NCBI GenBank assembly: GCA_023653785.1
Contig: JAMKCH010014147.1
Span: forward strand, 17,156 to 81,155
Length of the DNA: 64,000 nt
DNA from: Ophioderma brevispina
Taxonomy: Eukaryota > Echinodermata > Ophiuroidea > Amphilepidida > Ophiodermatidae
Reading direction: 5' to 3'
The notes under the pieces are model-generated. The model did no database searches and was not told the DNA's origin. It saw only the letters and a list, made by a program, of their open reading frames with translations. Shown piece after piece: positions 22,485-34,257 of this stretch. Positions within the stretch are counted from its first letter, which is position 1; every line of letters starts with the position of its first letter. The position numbers and the translations under genes were made by a program.

Positions 22485-22877
22485 TCAAACAATGGACGGG
22501 CTTGTTATTAAGGCATCTGTAACAATTGGGACGATCAATGCAGCTGGCGTTGAATACCAGTGTGTTGGCTGGTTCGATAGAAGGGTTGGACTTTTCACTG
22601 GTGACTTCTTCTGCTCGATAGCATCGGTCATGGTCAATGCCTGTAAACTCTCCTCCCTCTCCTTCGCCTTCTTTGCCCTCCACGCGAGCAAACGCTGTTT
22701 ATCACGCCTGCGAGTCGAAGCCGTCTTCTTCTTCCTTTTCTTTTCAGGACCACTCAAGCTGGTATCTCCAAGCTTGACTACTGGTGACGCAGACGTATTT
22801 TTATCCATACCTTGTTCAGTTTCCAGTAGCTCTTTGACCGATAGGTCATTGGTTGAATGGGAAGTTTCCACTATCAA
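22485..22877 (-). CDS. Basic-rich 130-codon ORF, possibly mobile-element-derived
   Basis: The minus-strand ORF has an acidic/serine-rich start (about residues 1-35), then a strongly basic block near residues 45-75 with KKRKKKTASTRRRDKQRLLA and RAKKAKERE, then a neutral tail. The basic block reads as a nuclear-localisation or nucleic-acid-binding segment with helical, coiled-coil-like character. Similar R/K-rich 'RRRDK.RLLA' segments occur in uncharacterised invertebrate proteins, some linked to mobile elements, but I cannot name the family. The opposite strand also has a 188-codon ORF (22363-22929) that is hydrophobic and less protein-like. No promoter, splice site or partner gene was recognised. 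A (GGTT)n run at 22358-22376 lies just downstream. Confidence 0.4.
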   Translation of the reverse strand: MIVETSHSTNDLSVKELLETEQGMDKNTSASPVVKLGDTSLSGPEKKRKKKTASTRRRDKQRLLAWRAKKAKEREESLQALTMTDAIEQKKSPVKSPTLLSNQPTHWYSTPAALIVPIVTDALITSPSIV

Positions 22878-22929
22878 AATGATTTTTTTTCTCCTGTGTG
22901 TCGAAGCTTCCAGGTGGGAACATCCATAG

Positions 22930-25620
22930 TGTCGCCTTCTGGTGCCCGTAACGCATTGTTAAGCTGATGGCATAGGCCAGGAACAATAGATGAATGAATC
23001 CATATTTATCAGATGAAAGGCAACAGCAAGAAAACACGTGTGAACACTACGAGCTTATGGCAGATTAATGACAGTTTAAAACTCACTCCAGAGTCTATAC
23101 CGTAAAATAGACATCTTATTTCTATGGTGTTAAAACACGCAATTATAAAGCCAGTAGGTCCTACAATTGTCTATTTTAAATTCTGTGGTGTTAATAACCA
23201 CGATTTGACCTATAAAAATAGATGCGATACACCCAGAACTTAGTGAATAGTTATCGGCATGCAAATCTAATGCGTATCATCCAATCCGATGGTAAAGTAA
23301 GTAAAGTATGACTAATGTGTAATCGCTCGGTTCATGGAACCCTGACCATTATATTAAAAAAAGCTAACCTATTATTGAGCGGCAATCATGGAAATTTCAA
23401 AAAAAAATAATGATTCGTTTTATTGTCACACTTCCTCTCCCGTGCTTGTGCTTTTCTGTAGTCAACCGAGGTTGAGAACTCCGAATTTCTAGTTTATTTT
23501 TTTGAATGTCATCCAAAATATATCAGAAAAGAGTTCTTAAATGTGAAGGTATGAACTCTCACATGTGTGCTGCAAAGGGACCTTAGGCAAGTACAATCAA
23601 TTGTATGTTGATTTTATCCCTAGTCTTCTCAATTAAATGTTGGTTTATATGCTTTATTCCGTATCTAGGCTTGATTGCTTTCTTTCAATCCGGCCGCATA
23701 CACCAAGAGCTAAGTGGACTCAATGGTGATTAATGGGTGAGTCCACCAAGTCGCACAAGTGCAACAAAAAGCAGGGGAACTAGGTACAATCGCGTTAGTT
23801 AATATGTATTTATCTTTTGATGTGTATAAATAATCTATGTGGTTTATGGCAGATAAAGCATGAGTAAAACGCTCAGTGGCCCAGCTATGCAATGTGTAAG
23901 TAATTACTATGTCCAATCAGTTTTGATGCATGAGACACTGTACCAGTTTATAAGGCGACGTAGGCAGTAGATGAAGCTCCCAATCGTTTGATAATTGTTT
24001 GCCACACCTGTCGTATACTCACCAGATCCGGTCCGGTCTGACTCTCGCTGTTACGAATCCCAGATCAAAATCTACATTTGTGACCGCATTTAGAAATATA
24101 AGGACATGGTGATTCGTGTGTTGGAGGCTCGAGAACTATTTGGAGGGCCGAGATGGGACCTACAATGATTGGACTGTTTAATGACAAGTTATTGCAAATA
24201 AGAGGAGACTATGTTGCAAAATGACAAAGAACCACAATCACCTGTCATGGCTACTGGTTCCCTCTTGTATGGCATATTCTCATAGTCCTACGTGTAGGTT
24301 TTTGTTTGCTCGTATCCCAACAAGTATTGGTAATGCGGACTTTGTGGTGGATGGTCAGGATTGTTCAGCTAGTGTGCTTAGCCGGGGGCGACCGCGGGTT
24401 ACAATGATACGGACGTCCTGACATGGGCCGCTGTTGAGATGGGGCGGATTGGGACCAGGTCAGGGGTTTACACCACCTCTTATTCGACACGACTGCGATG
24501 TACATGTACAGTTGTGTGACTCTCTGTACACGGGACCGACGGCTTAACGTCCCCTCGGAAAGGACGGGGAGTGCTCTTGTCCATTTGCCCAATTCCAAAG
24601 TGAAACCATGGATGAAGAGCGGTTGGTAACTCTGTATTTAATCAATAGCTGGTAACAGATCCAAATCCAAGAATGGGAGAACCCGAATATAAATCCAGCA
24701 GTGCCCACACCCCCCGGGATACGTTGTAGGTGTGTGTAATAGAAAAAAAGCCTACCTACTTACCTCCCTACTTCTGAGGAGCCTTATTGATTTGTAATTT
24801 TAAGCCCATATCAAATAACGACTTTTTTCTATTGAAACTTGAAACTGGAGATTCAATGTTCATTATGTCCAACTCATTTAAAGATCGCATTAAAGATTAT
24901 CCCATAGTTATCTCGCTTGTGCATGAATGTAAACAGTCCTGATGTGAGCCGAGTAAAGGTTCTAGTCTTATCTTCGTCTCTCTCTCTTTCTCACTGTTGT
25001 TCTCTCTCGCATACCTTTATGTAAATAAAGTCCAACATGAACGACTGCGTACCGTCGATACCAATTGTGTCAGGAGAGAAGCCCGCGAGAATCGTGTATT
25101 CATTTTGAAAACACCGCATGTGCCTCGGTATTTGGTAGGCCTCCCTTCGCACGTTTTGTATGAATATGTTGATTCTAACAAAAAAGAAATATATTTCATT
25201 TGTTTACCTTAATGAAAAAATGACAAGAGTTTATGCACTTTTACAGAAACCTTGATTCAAACCACTGTACACTCGTATAGTCCTAAACACTATTTATAAT
25301 TTATATTCGGAAATGGTTAAACCCACACTTACCCGATTCCTTTTACAAACCATCAATTCTAGCCAAACTAGTCTGTTTGTGTAAGGTAAGTGGCGGCACA
25401 GGATAATTTTGGGGGAGGGAGGGGGGAAGGACAAATGCTAGGGGCGCAGGTGAATTGAGTATTTTCTTGCAAAAAACAATGGGTAAATTCGCTCAAAGCG
25501 CGCGGAAAATTCGACATTCATGGTAAAATCGCCAATATGGCATTTAAAGATGTGTGATGAAGACATAGATTTGTGAAGTGAAACGATTATCAGGCCTTAT
25601 TCACTGTTTTATAGCTTGTG
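22930..25620. other. No gene recognised
   Basis: Two diverged direct repeats (AAAATAGACATCTTATTTCT and CTATTTTAAATTCTGTGGTG types, each followed by GTGTTAA) lie at 23105-23210. A GC-richer stretch at 24380-24600 and a CTCT-rich run at 24975-25005 are present. The 71-codon ORF at 24997-25212 is open but unrecognised. No splice-bounded exon could be supported. Confidence 0.35.
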
Positions 25621-25627
25621 TAGATCG

Positions 25628-26457
25628 TTAACCCTGTCTACCTGAGCATCTTTTGTAACAAAAAACTCCCGACAGGGGGTGGGGGGTTACCACCCACACC
25701 TGTGATTTTCGTTACTGAACACCCGATTCCTGTAAATTTGGTACCAAAAAAAGGATTAGCATAGAGGTTAGAGTTTCTTCTTCCATTGGTACCAAATATA
25801 CTAAACTCACCCAGTATGACGTCAACATGACGTCATATGTGAGGAAAGTGGAAAGTACACGAAAATACTGAATATAGGTGGAATATTGATATTCGCAATA
25901 TTTAGGATCTCAAACAAAGCCTACTATAGCTTAAAATGATGTCATTATATAAAACTATTCATTTCCATCAAGTAGCGTCAAAAACAGCATGAAGTATCTG
26001 TTTTTTCCAACCTTGTGGCGAAAATTGGAATTTTCCACTGTGTGTGTCTATGGAAATGCAGTTTTGCGGCATGCGACTTTATGACGTCTTGTGACGTAAG
26101 TGCTAGGCATGTTGGTACTTATTTTGGTATCAAATGGAAAGAGGAGACATATGCTAATCTATTGGTACCAAAAAAGTGTCTGTGATGTCCTGTGTTGTGT
26201 CAGGAGTGTGGTATTCTCTTACGGAGGGGGGGTGGTTACCAACCCCCCGCTTCGATCCACTTTGGGATCAGGCTGTATCTTACCTATACCACGGTGGATG
26301 TTTGTTTTTGGAATAATATAAAAGGAGAGGAAACATGTCAATTGACAATTACATTAAATAATTTGGCACCAAAAAGGGGGTTTTAGCAAGCCGGGGAGGG
26401 AAGAAAACCTGAAGGGGGGGTGGGGGGTGCGTCGCACCACTCGGTAGAGAGGGTTAA
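25628..26457 (+). mobile_element. TTAA-flanked non-autonomous element, family P, best copy
   Basis: Bounded by TTAA on both sides, with inverted ends CCCTGTCTACC and GGTAGAGAGGG, total 830 bp. A G/C-run module with GGTTACC appears twice, inverted, near each third of the element. Two GGTACCAAA sites and paired TGACGTCA-type sites (25824-25848) give it further internal symmetry. No transposase is encoded; the ORFs at 26100-26386 are read-through. TTAA target plus CCCT-type ends match piggyBac-type MITEs (known family property; assignment is inference). The other copy is at 18908-19701. Confidence 0.8.
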
Positions 26458-26809
26458 AACGCATGAGAATCCTTGTCTATCGTTAATTTAATATCTTAGT
26501 CATCCGCATTTTTAACCCCATGAGTCTGATCTCAAAAAAGTATATGAATTTGTCGTGATATAATATAGAGAAATATTGTGTCTGGAGGTTATTTCTGGTC
26601 TGAGAGTTCATTGGATTCCATAACAACAATTCACAGATCTCACCACAAATAAACATATTTCCACCTGAACCTCTACACACCATTTCACCAAAACATAGCT
26701 GCAACACTGTTCATGCTAATGCAAAAATATTGCCCCCTTTAAAAACCAAAAAACAAAGGGGAGCACTTGAGTCATGAGTAAAAACGGGCCAAAGCCCCTA
26801 TAAGGGAGG

Positions 26810-27065
26810 CAAAACGGTCAGCTTTGGGTCTGCGGTGTGTAGTTTAAATCTTGCTTGCTTGCTGACTTGTTGGCGAAATGCAGTCGGATTGCTGATTTGA
26901 ATGCTTTGGTGGCAAGGGGGTATTCTGAGGTAGTTCATTCCAGTCTAGCTATGTTCGTGGAAATAGGACTTTTTGTCACTTCTTTGCGAGGGTATTGGCA
27001 TATAACTGTTTTGATGACTAGCCGATGATCAGGTGCTGATGGCTCCGAAAGGGTTCATTTGGGGA
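26810..27065 (-). pseudogene. LINE ORF2 C-terminal fragment
   Basis: On the minus strand, frameshifted segments read LIIG..SKQLYANTLAKK, then P(R/I)(T/S)NIARLEWT, then LATKAFKSAIRLHFANK. This is the pattern 'SFFPRTI.DWN.LP....A.S..SFK..L' that ends many LINE ORF2-type products. Only about 80 codons are visible and at least two frame changes are needed. The clade is unresolved. Confidence 0.5.
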
Positions 27066-27069
27066 GAGG

Positions 27070-27555
27070 GGTGGGGGTACTTGATACTCCATGAATAAAA
27101 ACAGGCAGAATTGTCGGATGAGGATGTCGGCCTTGATCTTATTGTCCGACTCTAATCTACCATTTCTCAAGAGTGAAAACAAGCGGATTTTTTAAGGCAC
27201 CAATGTGGGATTCTATTCAACGACACAAAGGATGCTCTAGCATTCCCACATAAAAAAACAAAAACCAAGACATAGTCCCACCAAAAAACAAACAATTCAT
27301 ATCTGCTATGAATTAAATGGTTTGTAATTATAGGTCCTTCTCCATCTTTCTCTCGTTTATTGAAAGCCGTTTGTTGTCTCTGTATTTTCATTTCACACTC
27401 GTTTGAGAAACCCTGTTTGTAATGTGTGTGTTATAAAATTAATTATACAAGGGGTATTTTAACAAACGTATCCTCCTCCTCGTCGTCCTACTCCTAATCC
27501 TCACTCTCATCATCGTCGATCATCATAAATTCACTCATCATCTAGCCGGTAGATG
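27070..27555. other. No gene recognised
   Basis: Includes a TCCTCCTCGTCGTCC-type simple stretch at 27471-27530. The minus ORF at 27167-27391 is unrecognised. Confidence 0.35.
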
Positions 27556-27650
27556 TCTGAATAGTATAATATACTATTAATATATATCTATATATATATA
27601 TATAATAATATATATATATATAGTTATATAATATATATATATATACATAT
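27556..27650. repeat. (TA)n microsatellite
   Basis: Imperfect TA dinucleotide run with AATAATAT interruptions. It lies immediately upstream of the GIY-YIG remnant. Confidence 0.9.
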
Positions 27651-27839
27651 AGAAAACGGTCCCCAAAAAAAGTCCCCCTCTTGGATGCCCAGGACTTTCA
27701 TGATAAAAAACTCAGCTTTGCTGGGTGTATTCTATCCATGAAATAATTGGTGTTTAAGAGAAACATTTTCCCACGTATACAGTCATCATTGTTGAAAGGA
27801 ATGTTCGTTTTCTAAAACAACAAGCATTGGGTAAAAATT

Positions 27840-28434
27840 ATGTTGTTTCAAAAGCAGGCAAAAAATCAACCGGAAACAACCGTCAAGATTAAGCTACAGC
27901 TGCTGCCCAACGTCGCAGCATCATCCCCCCCCCCCCCCAGAACCCACAACAAGAAGATGTCTCGACAAAGGGATAATCAACCTAACAAAACAGGGCTGCA
28001 AATGCCGCAACAAGGACCTGTGCCAACTACAAGGAAACTGTTTGAAACCTAAAATCATCTACAGCGCCGAAGTCAAAGTAGCGAACAGGGACTTAACCAA
28101 ACTTTACATCGGACTGACGGAACCACCTTTCAAGACTAGATTCAACAACCACACGACATCATTCAGAAATGAAAAGCACCAGAACAGCACAGAACTCTCC
28201 AAGTACGTGTGGCAGCTCAAGAAGAACAACCAACCCTACGACATCACATGGTCAATCGTATCCAGCGCCCGACCGTACTCCAGCGGAATCAAGATATGCG
28301 ACCTCTGCCTCACCGAGAAGCTGGCTATCATCAATGCCGACAAACGCAGACTACTCAACAAGCGACCCGAACTGATATCCAAGTGCCGCCACGAGAACAA
28401 ATTCTACTTAGCAAACCACTCCAGCATCACCTAG
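27840..28434 (+). pseudogene. GIY-YIG endonuclease domain remnant with Cys-rich linker (retroelement type)
   Basis: The main open piece (28042-28434, 130 codons) follows, in frame, a cysteine cluster CKCRNKDLCQLQGNC. It then reads KIIYSAEV, KLYIGLTEPPFKTRFNNH, STELSKYVWQLK, ITWSI, CDLCLTEKLAII, LLNKRPELISKCRH. This is the conserved order of GIY-YIG nucleases in Penelope-like and related retroelements: IY..(A/V), YIG(L/E)T, R..NH, E(L/K)..IW, CLTEK, N.R.E....C.H. Upstream (27840-27930), in another frame, LQLLPNVAASS..HNKKM matches the segment that normally precedes the Cys cluster. A P-rich C-run near 27926-27941 marks the frame change. The catalytic Tyr, Gly, Arg, His, Glu and terminal CRH are all visible. 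The RT domain is not present here, so this is a 5'-truncated copy or a separately mobilised endonuclease exon. Confidence 0.8.
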
Positions 28435-28689
28435 GATAATACGACTACCATACCTCTCCGCCGTCCGCAATTTGTCATCTTCCATCTCATGCCGCCCTCT
28501 ACGACCACCAATTTCTCTCTACAACGTCCGCAACACCGCTATACATTCTCCGCATCCACCGAATAAGCAGCCAGTTGTGCGATGATCGCACAAGCGTGAA
28601 ACTCCGAGTAACAACTACCGTTCCAGCAGGTTCATCAATTTATCTCGCTCTGCTTTAAGCATTGAGCACTCTGCATGAAGATAGTCTCC

Positions 28690-28724
28690 TCGCCTATTAT
28701 AAATAAATATATAATATATATATA

Positions 28725-28767
<43 letters not shown>

Positions 28768-28790
28768 ATCTATATATATATATATAGGGT
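28690..28790. repeat. (TA)n microsatellite
   Basis: TA run directly downstream of the GIY-YIG remnant; together with 27556-27650 it brackets that element. It is followed by GGGTGTCTCAGAAAGAACG, which looks like the start of another repeat. Confidence 0.9.
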
Positions 28791-28794
28791 GTCT

Positions 28795-30760
28795 CAGAAA
28801 GAACGTTGCCCTCCAAAAACGGCCATTTTTTGCTTACTTAATCAATTCTTATCCTTGTTTTAGCTTTATATTATGAAAATATGTACTTTTTTTTAAATAT
28901 ATAGTGAAAACAAGAAAACTCGATTTATTTGAAAAAAATAACTGCAATGATAGTACTTTTTGCATAGCTCAAAGGCAAAAATATGAATTTGTATACATTG
29001 GTAAGCCATAACATCAAAAATGCTTGGTTGCAAATTTGGCCTCAATAAAAATTATATTTCAAAATTTAAAGGTCCATGGCCCGATCGCTAATAGCCTCGT
29101 CCCCAGAAGCCCCGGATTTTGCCGGAACCGGAAGTGGTCAACATTTTTGTATCAGAAGAAAGCTACTATTTTTCTCATTTACCCTGTGAAATCTTAGCGC
29201 TAAAAGATGTTTGGTTTGGATATTATGAGCAAAAATGTGACCCATTTTGGTCGACCAATATTAATTTTACACGGTGCTCTATGGGACTTCAAAAATCACA
29301 TGTTTACCTCTCACTCCAAAACGGATTCAAATATTGGCGTGAAACTTTGCAGATGGAGTTTTGGGGTCAAGGTTATTCAATCAATATGAAAACTTCATAT
29401 AGTGAAATCGGGCCATCCTCCTTTAATGTGTCCGTTTTAAGCATGTATATTACGTTATAGGCAAATCTAAATTAAGCAAGAGTCTAGACTACTAAAAGAT
29501 ATACTTGGTTATAGGCAAACATACCCTGATCTTGATTAGTCGAAATAACCAGGATTACATGCAGTTGTCTAAGTATTGGACACTGACATACATCAAAATG
29601 TATATTACGATATGTATATTACGTTATACAAAACGAAGACGAAAAATACAGAAGTCCTCTATTTACGCCTTAGGTCATTTTTACGATTCCGCTATTGCTT
29701 CTCAAAGTATTTCTGAGAATTGTTACACTAAATAAGGTAAGGTAGTCACTTTCTTTAACCGTTTTACTCAAATACTTTTGCGTAATAATATGCACACTGT
29801 AGGATACACATTGTTCTTGCTTTGTGCACTTTGTGGTAATATAATAAGGGAAATGTAATGTCTTGTAAGTACTGACACAGCGGGTTGGCAATGCAGTTTG
29901 CACGCGGACTATGTGCACATGAAAATTAGGTGTGTTTATGGGGTTTTAGTTACACATGAGTGCCTCGTGCATAAGATAACGTAATATACGCGAAAAAAGA
30001 TGGAGCGTAATGTCAAGTTTTAGGACCGATTTAAAATCGTGGTTGAAAAATCCTTGTTCACACGTATTTAAAAGGGCATGATTATTATAGAATTTGCCTG
30101 AATGATAGAAACGGAGAAGTTTTTAAATCTGACTTTCTGCGACTAATGGATAGGCTAAAAGAAAATAATAAGCCTATATACCCCAGTGTCGGCTATTTAA
30201 AATACCATTGTGGCGAAATTTGCGTGTTATAATCTGACCATATTGTGCATCATTAAAAATCATATTTTATTATTATTTATCCAGTGGTAGCGTAAAAAAG
30301 AAACAGAACTTCAAATGGAAACTCAACGAAGTTAAACGCGTCCAGAAATAATATATAATAACAGCCAAATTTGCCAAACCTGAGGCACAGAAAAGAAGGA
30401 AATATGTCTGTGATTCTACAAAAAAAGTCCCGAGCCAAGAAAAAGGAAAGAGAACATGGCAGCCACTACTCTGGGGATAATTCGATTTCAAATGAAATAA
30501 CAAATATGACACGGATCGGTATATAAGGGCACAGTTCGAGACACTATACAGAACATTCTGCGGAGTGAAAGCAGTAGCTTTGGAAAAATATAATTTAGAG
30601 ATAGGCCTATACGATGTGATTTTATAAAAGGAAAAAAATGATCTAATTGGATTCATTTTTGTCTCTGTTTTGCAAAAAACAACCTGTTTTAGGTATTCAC
30701 TGTGGTTATTTTGGCATGTTAAAAGTGGATTTACAAAATGCGTTTACTTACTGCATTTTG
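28795..30760. other. Repeat-derived region with TGTATATTACGTTAT motifs; no supported gene
   Basis: The 15-base motif TGTATATTACGTTAT occurs at about 29444 and 29610 (plus a variant at 29597), and inverted at about 29970. The intact 113-codon ORF at 29119-29460 ends exactly on the first motif, and I do not recognise it. The 127-codon minus ORF at 30273-30656 is hydrophobic and low in complexity, and probably chance. Confidence 0.45.
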
Positions 30761-31647
30761 TGATGTATATTACGTTATCCGTACCAACATCTTGAAAACG
30801 AATGATATTGAAATATAGATTTACATCGTATTTCATGCAGTGATAATTGAATATTAAAAGAGATCGTGAAAATGTTATCAAAGGCATATTAATTTAAAAG
30901 CATAAAAACCCAGGGGTTTCGTTCGCGAAAGAAGCAGTTCGAAAGACTGACACTAGCCAGTTGCGACGTAAGTTAATACTAAGATTTTTTTTTTCGCGTC
31001 GTGAAACATGGCGTAGGGCTACGCTGTGTCCTACGAGTAAGCCAGATTACGATTAAACGACGTGTGGTTAGGAGTACCGTAGCACACACGTAGGTGTGGG
31101 AAGTGCATCCATCCATTTTGTAGCTATCTTCACGACAAATAGATTATATTCCAAAAAATGAATGGTAAGAAATAAGATATTATAGCAACCCCCTTCCAAA
31201 TCCAATATAATGATATTACAGGGTTAATGCGAAAATAAAAACGTCACAAAAAATTATTTCTAGAAGATTGCGTTAGGTTACCCAAAGTGACTGGTATATA
31301 GACACCTTAAGTTGAAGCGCCACAGATCTCTCATTTCCAATATGTCATTTATTCACATCAGTCAGTGGCTGAATAATAAGCATGTTTGCGCAATGTCTCA
31401 AAATCGGTGTATGTAGATAGTAAATAATAACAAAACTTGATTAAACGTGTTAAAGTCAATAATCATATACATGTCGTATAATCTGTAACAATATGTAAAG
31501 CATGTCACTGCAATAAATGCTCTCAACATTTGTCCTGCATCCCTTTCCACAAATACTGCTCATCTATCAAAAATAGGGACGAAAGATGGAAATAAGAAGG
31601 GAAAAGAGGGAAAAGAACAAAAGAAAACTAAATTAGAAAGAAAAGAG

Positions 31648-31788
<141 letters not shown>

Positions 31789-31829
31789 AAGAAAGCGTAT
31801 ACAGATTACGAACAGTTCCGATCTATTCA

Positions 31830-32167
31830 CTAAGGCTGGCTCAGAGATTTGCCGAGGATGGTGCCCTCAATTATAAAAAATCGGGTTTTTTCAGTACATT
31901 AATGACTTGTCCACGTACTTTCCTGTGTGAATAGCTAGCGCAAATCGATGTTCCTTCATATAGAAAATCGGATTTTTGTTATGAAACAGTAGCCTATCCT
32001 ATATGAAACCGTGATACTACAAATAAATGTTTACTACATCAAAACAAAAAGTATGTTTCATCTCAATCTTTGGTGGAATTGAGTATTTTAGGGACTATTT
32101 CACTTCTAGAGAGATATTAAAAAAAAACAATACACACAAAAACATAATTCGAAATATCTACCTTTAA
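31830..32167 (+). mobile_element. TTAA-family K element, copy 2
   Basis: It starts with CTAAGGCTGGCTCAGAGATTT (left TTAA mutated to CTAA) and ends with CTACCTTTAAAG at a TTAA. The interior matches copies at 19816 and 62034 (GAATAGCTAGCGCAAATCGATG; ATAAATGTTTACTACATC). It sits 40 bases after the A tract. No coding content. Confidence 0.75.
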
Positions 32168-33090
32168 AGCAGTGCACAACGTTTTCGTCACATAATTGGC
32201 TCATCCCAGTTTTGTCTGAGATTAATTGCAAATATTAGTGTAAGTTCCTCGCTAGTAAGTTTGCTTGTCATATCTTCACTGGATTGACAGACTGTCTCCG
32301 GCTGGCTGCAGGCATTAGTGCATTGTTTTAAGTTTCATTCATTGCCCTTTTGTTTTCGGTATGGATTTAGGCCTATATTAATATATTTTCTTTTTTAAAT
32401 ATTTTTTTTTTGGTCTTTTTTTTCCCCAACCACAAGCATGAAAAAAAAGAGTCCCTCTTTGGTTTTGAAGCCATTTTCTTTTTGTGACAGTGTAGGGCAT
32501 CTAATAGGCCAACGTATCGAACGTACATGGGCAAAAGTAACAATATAAGCAACGTTAATATACTTCAATTGAATATAACGCAGTTCTCATATACTTGGAG
32601 GAATTCTAAAATATCCGAGAGATAGTCCGAGTACTTTCAGATTCATAGTCTATAGTCACCCCAAGAACACACGGTATTCTTCTAAAAATCCGTTAATCGA
32701 TTGGCATTCAACACCAACTCGGACAATAATTGCACCCACGAGGCCACCCAATAGAGGACACGTAATAATGATCCTAAGTTATGCGAAAAAGGTGTTCCTA
32801 CGACTGTCTACGTCCATTGTTCGCGAACGCACGTAAGTCATAACTTGTAGAAATCGTAACAGGCGCTAAGCATATGTTACGTATATGCTTACGAATCAAG
32901 TTTCGCGGACGAACCCATGGATTTCTATCAGTATTGAAACAGGACGAGTCCTTAAAAAGGACAATCTTCTGCATTTTAGTGCCCAATTTGTGAAATGAAA
33001 CAACAAATGAGTTTGTAACACTATATTGTATGAATACTATGCAAGCCATCGATCAAATTCAACCTTTATTGTGTTGAAACAAAAGACCTT

Positions 33091-33300
33091 CGTTCAAGTT
33101 ACTTTTTCTGATACATCTGGATTATTTGAAGTAGAACGCATGCCATGGAACACCAAGCTTCAGGTTACCATAATTCCCTTTTTAAGGGAACTTCTTATCT
33201 AATGCAAAGGCCCAAATATCACTATTGTGTCGTAATATCTGTCATACATTGTGTACATAAGTGTGCTGTTTACCACAGATTGAAGATAGTCCGTTAGATT
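33091..33300 (+). repeat. Dispersed repeat, second copy of 2215-2410
   Basis: Shares ACACCAAGCTtCAG, CCATAATTcC, GGAACTTCTT and GTGTGCTGTTTACCACAGA in order with the 2.2-kb copy. It lies inside the candidate transposon 30763-33991, so the family may be part of it or inserted in it. Confidence 0.5.
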
Positions 33301-34187
33301 GAAATATTCCATGCTATCAGTGTGTAAAAATACATACAAACCATGTAATTCTGTACCACAATTGTATTATGATAACATTGGAAGTATTATTTTGAATATA
33401 AATTGGGGCATAGAGTCATTCACAGTTTAATTTGTCGAGCAAAATTTTGCAATCTGACCAACAATCAGAAAAATTGTTACATAGCTACCTTTAGGTTAGG
33501 ACTGTCTCATTTAGTGCAAGCAGGGGATGTCACTATCGCACTAGTGCGTTGCAAGTAGGGTATGTGGTATGGTATATCACTGACCATGCCATGCATGGAA
33601 ATAGGGAACCTCTTGAACTCAACAGGCAGTATCAGTAACAGCTGAGAAGTGTAAACAATGGATGGGTTGTATAAACAATAAGAACTGAGTACACTGCATG
33701 AGGGTTTGGTTTGGTCAATTCGGATTAATTTTGTGGCAAGAAAGAAAAAAGATCTTGTCTGTTCGGAAAAGTTGCATAAGACGATTTTTTTTTAAAAAAA
33801 ACCAAAAATCGACGTAAAAGAAAGACATGCCGTTTAAAGTACACATTTGTCTCATACCAGCAATCAATGGCTTTCGCCATAAACAGTTCTGATATGTCTC
33901 GCAACATTATGAAGAAATCAGGAATTCAAGTATTAATGACTTCTTTTAAAATCAAAATTATCCGAGAAAGATGCATATGGATAACGTAATATACAAGGGC
34001 CCAAAACAGAAACAACACAACTTAATTGAAGGTTCAAAATTGTAAAAAATATAGGAGAGGGGTGTTCATAACTTTTTGGGTTTTGTTCAATGGATGTTTG
34101 ATATGTTAGTAACAAATGTTGATAAGAATGTGCAACTTTGTTTTCCGATTTTTCAAATTGTGAAGTCACTTTTGAGAATAGCCCATA

Positions 34188-34256
34188 GTATAATATATAT
34201 ATATATATATTATATATATATATATATAATATATATATATATTATATACATATATT
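34188..34256. repeat. (TA)n microsatellite
   Basis: Imperfect TA run of about 65 bases. Confidence 0.9.
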
Positions 34257-34257
34257 G

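Noticed and set aside
22363..22929. 188-codon plus-strand ORF, longest in the window
   Set aside because: It is antisense to the more protein-like basic ORF, hydrophobic and Cys/Phe-rich, and carries no motif. I treat it as a shadow frame.
27025..27045. Third hammerhead-like motif (CTGATGGCTCCGAAAG)
   Set aside because: The CTGATGA core is broken and stem II is lacking. It lies within a LINE coding remnant.
30273..30656. 127-codon minus ORF
   Set aside because: Phe/Ser/Leu-rich, as expected for random AT-rich sequence. No motif or splice context.
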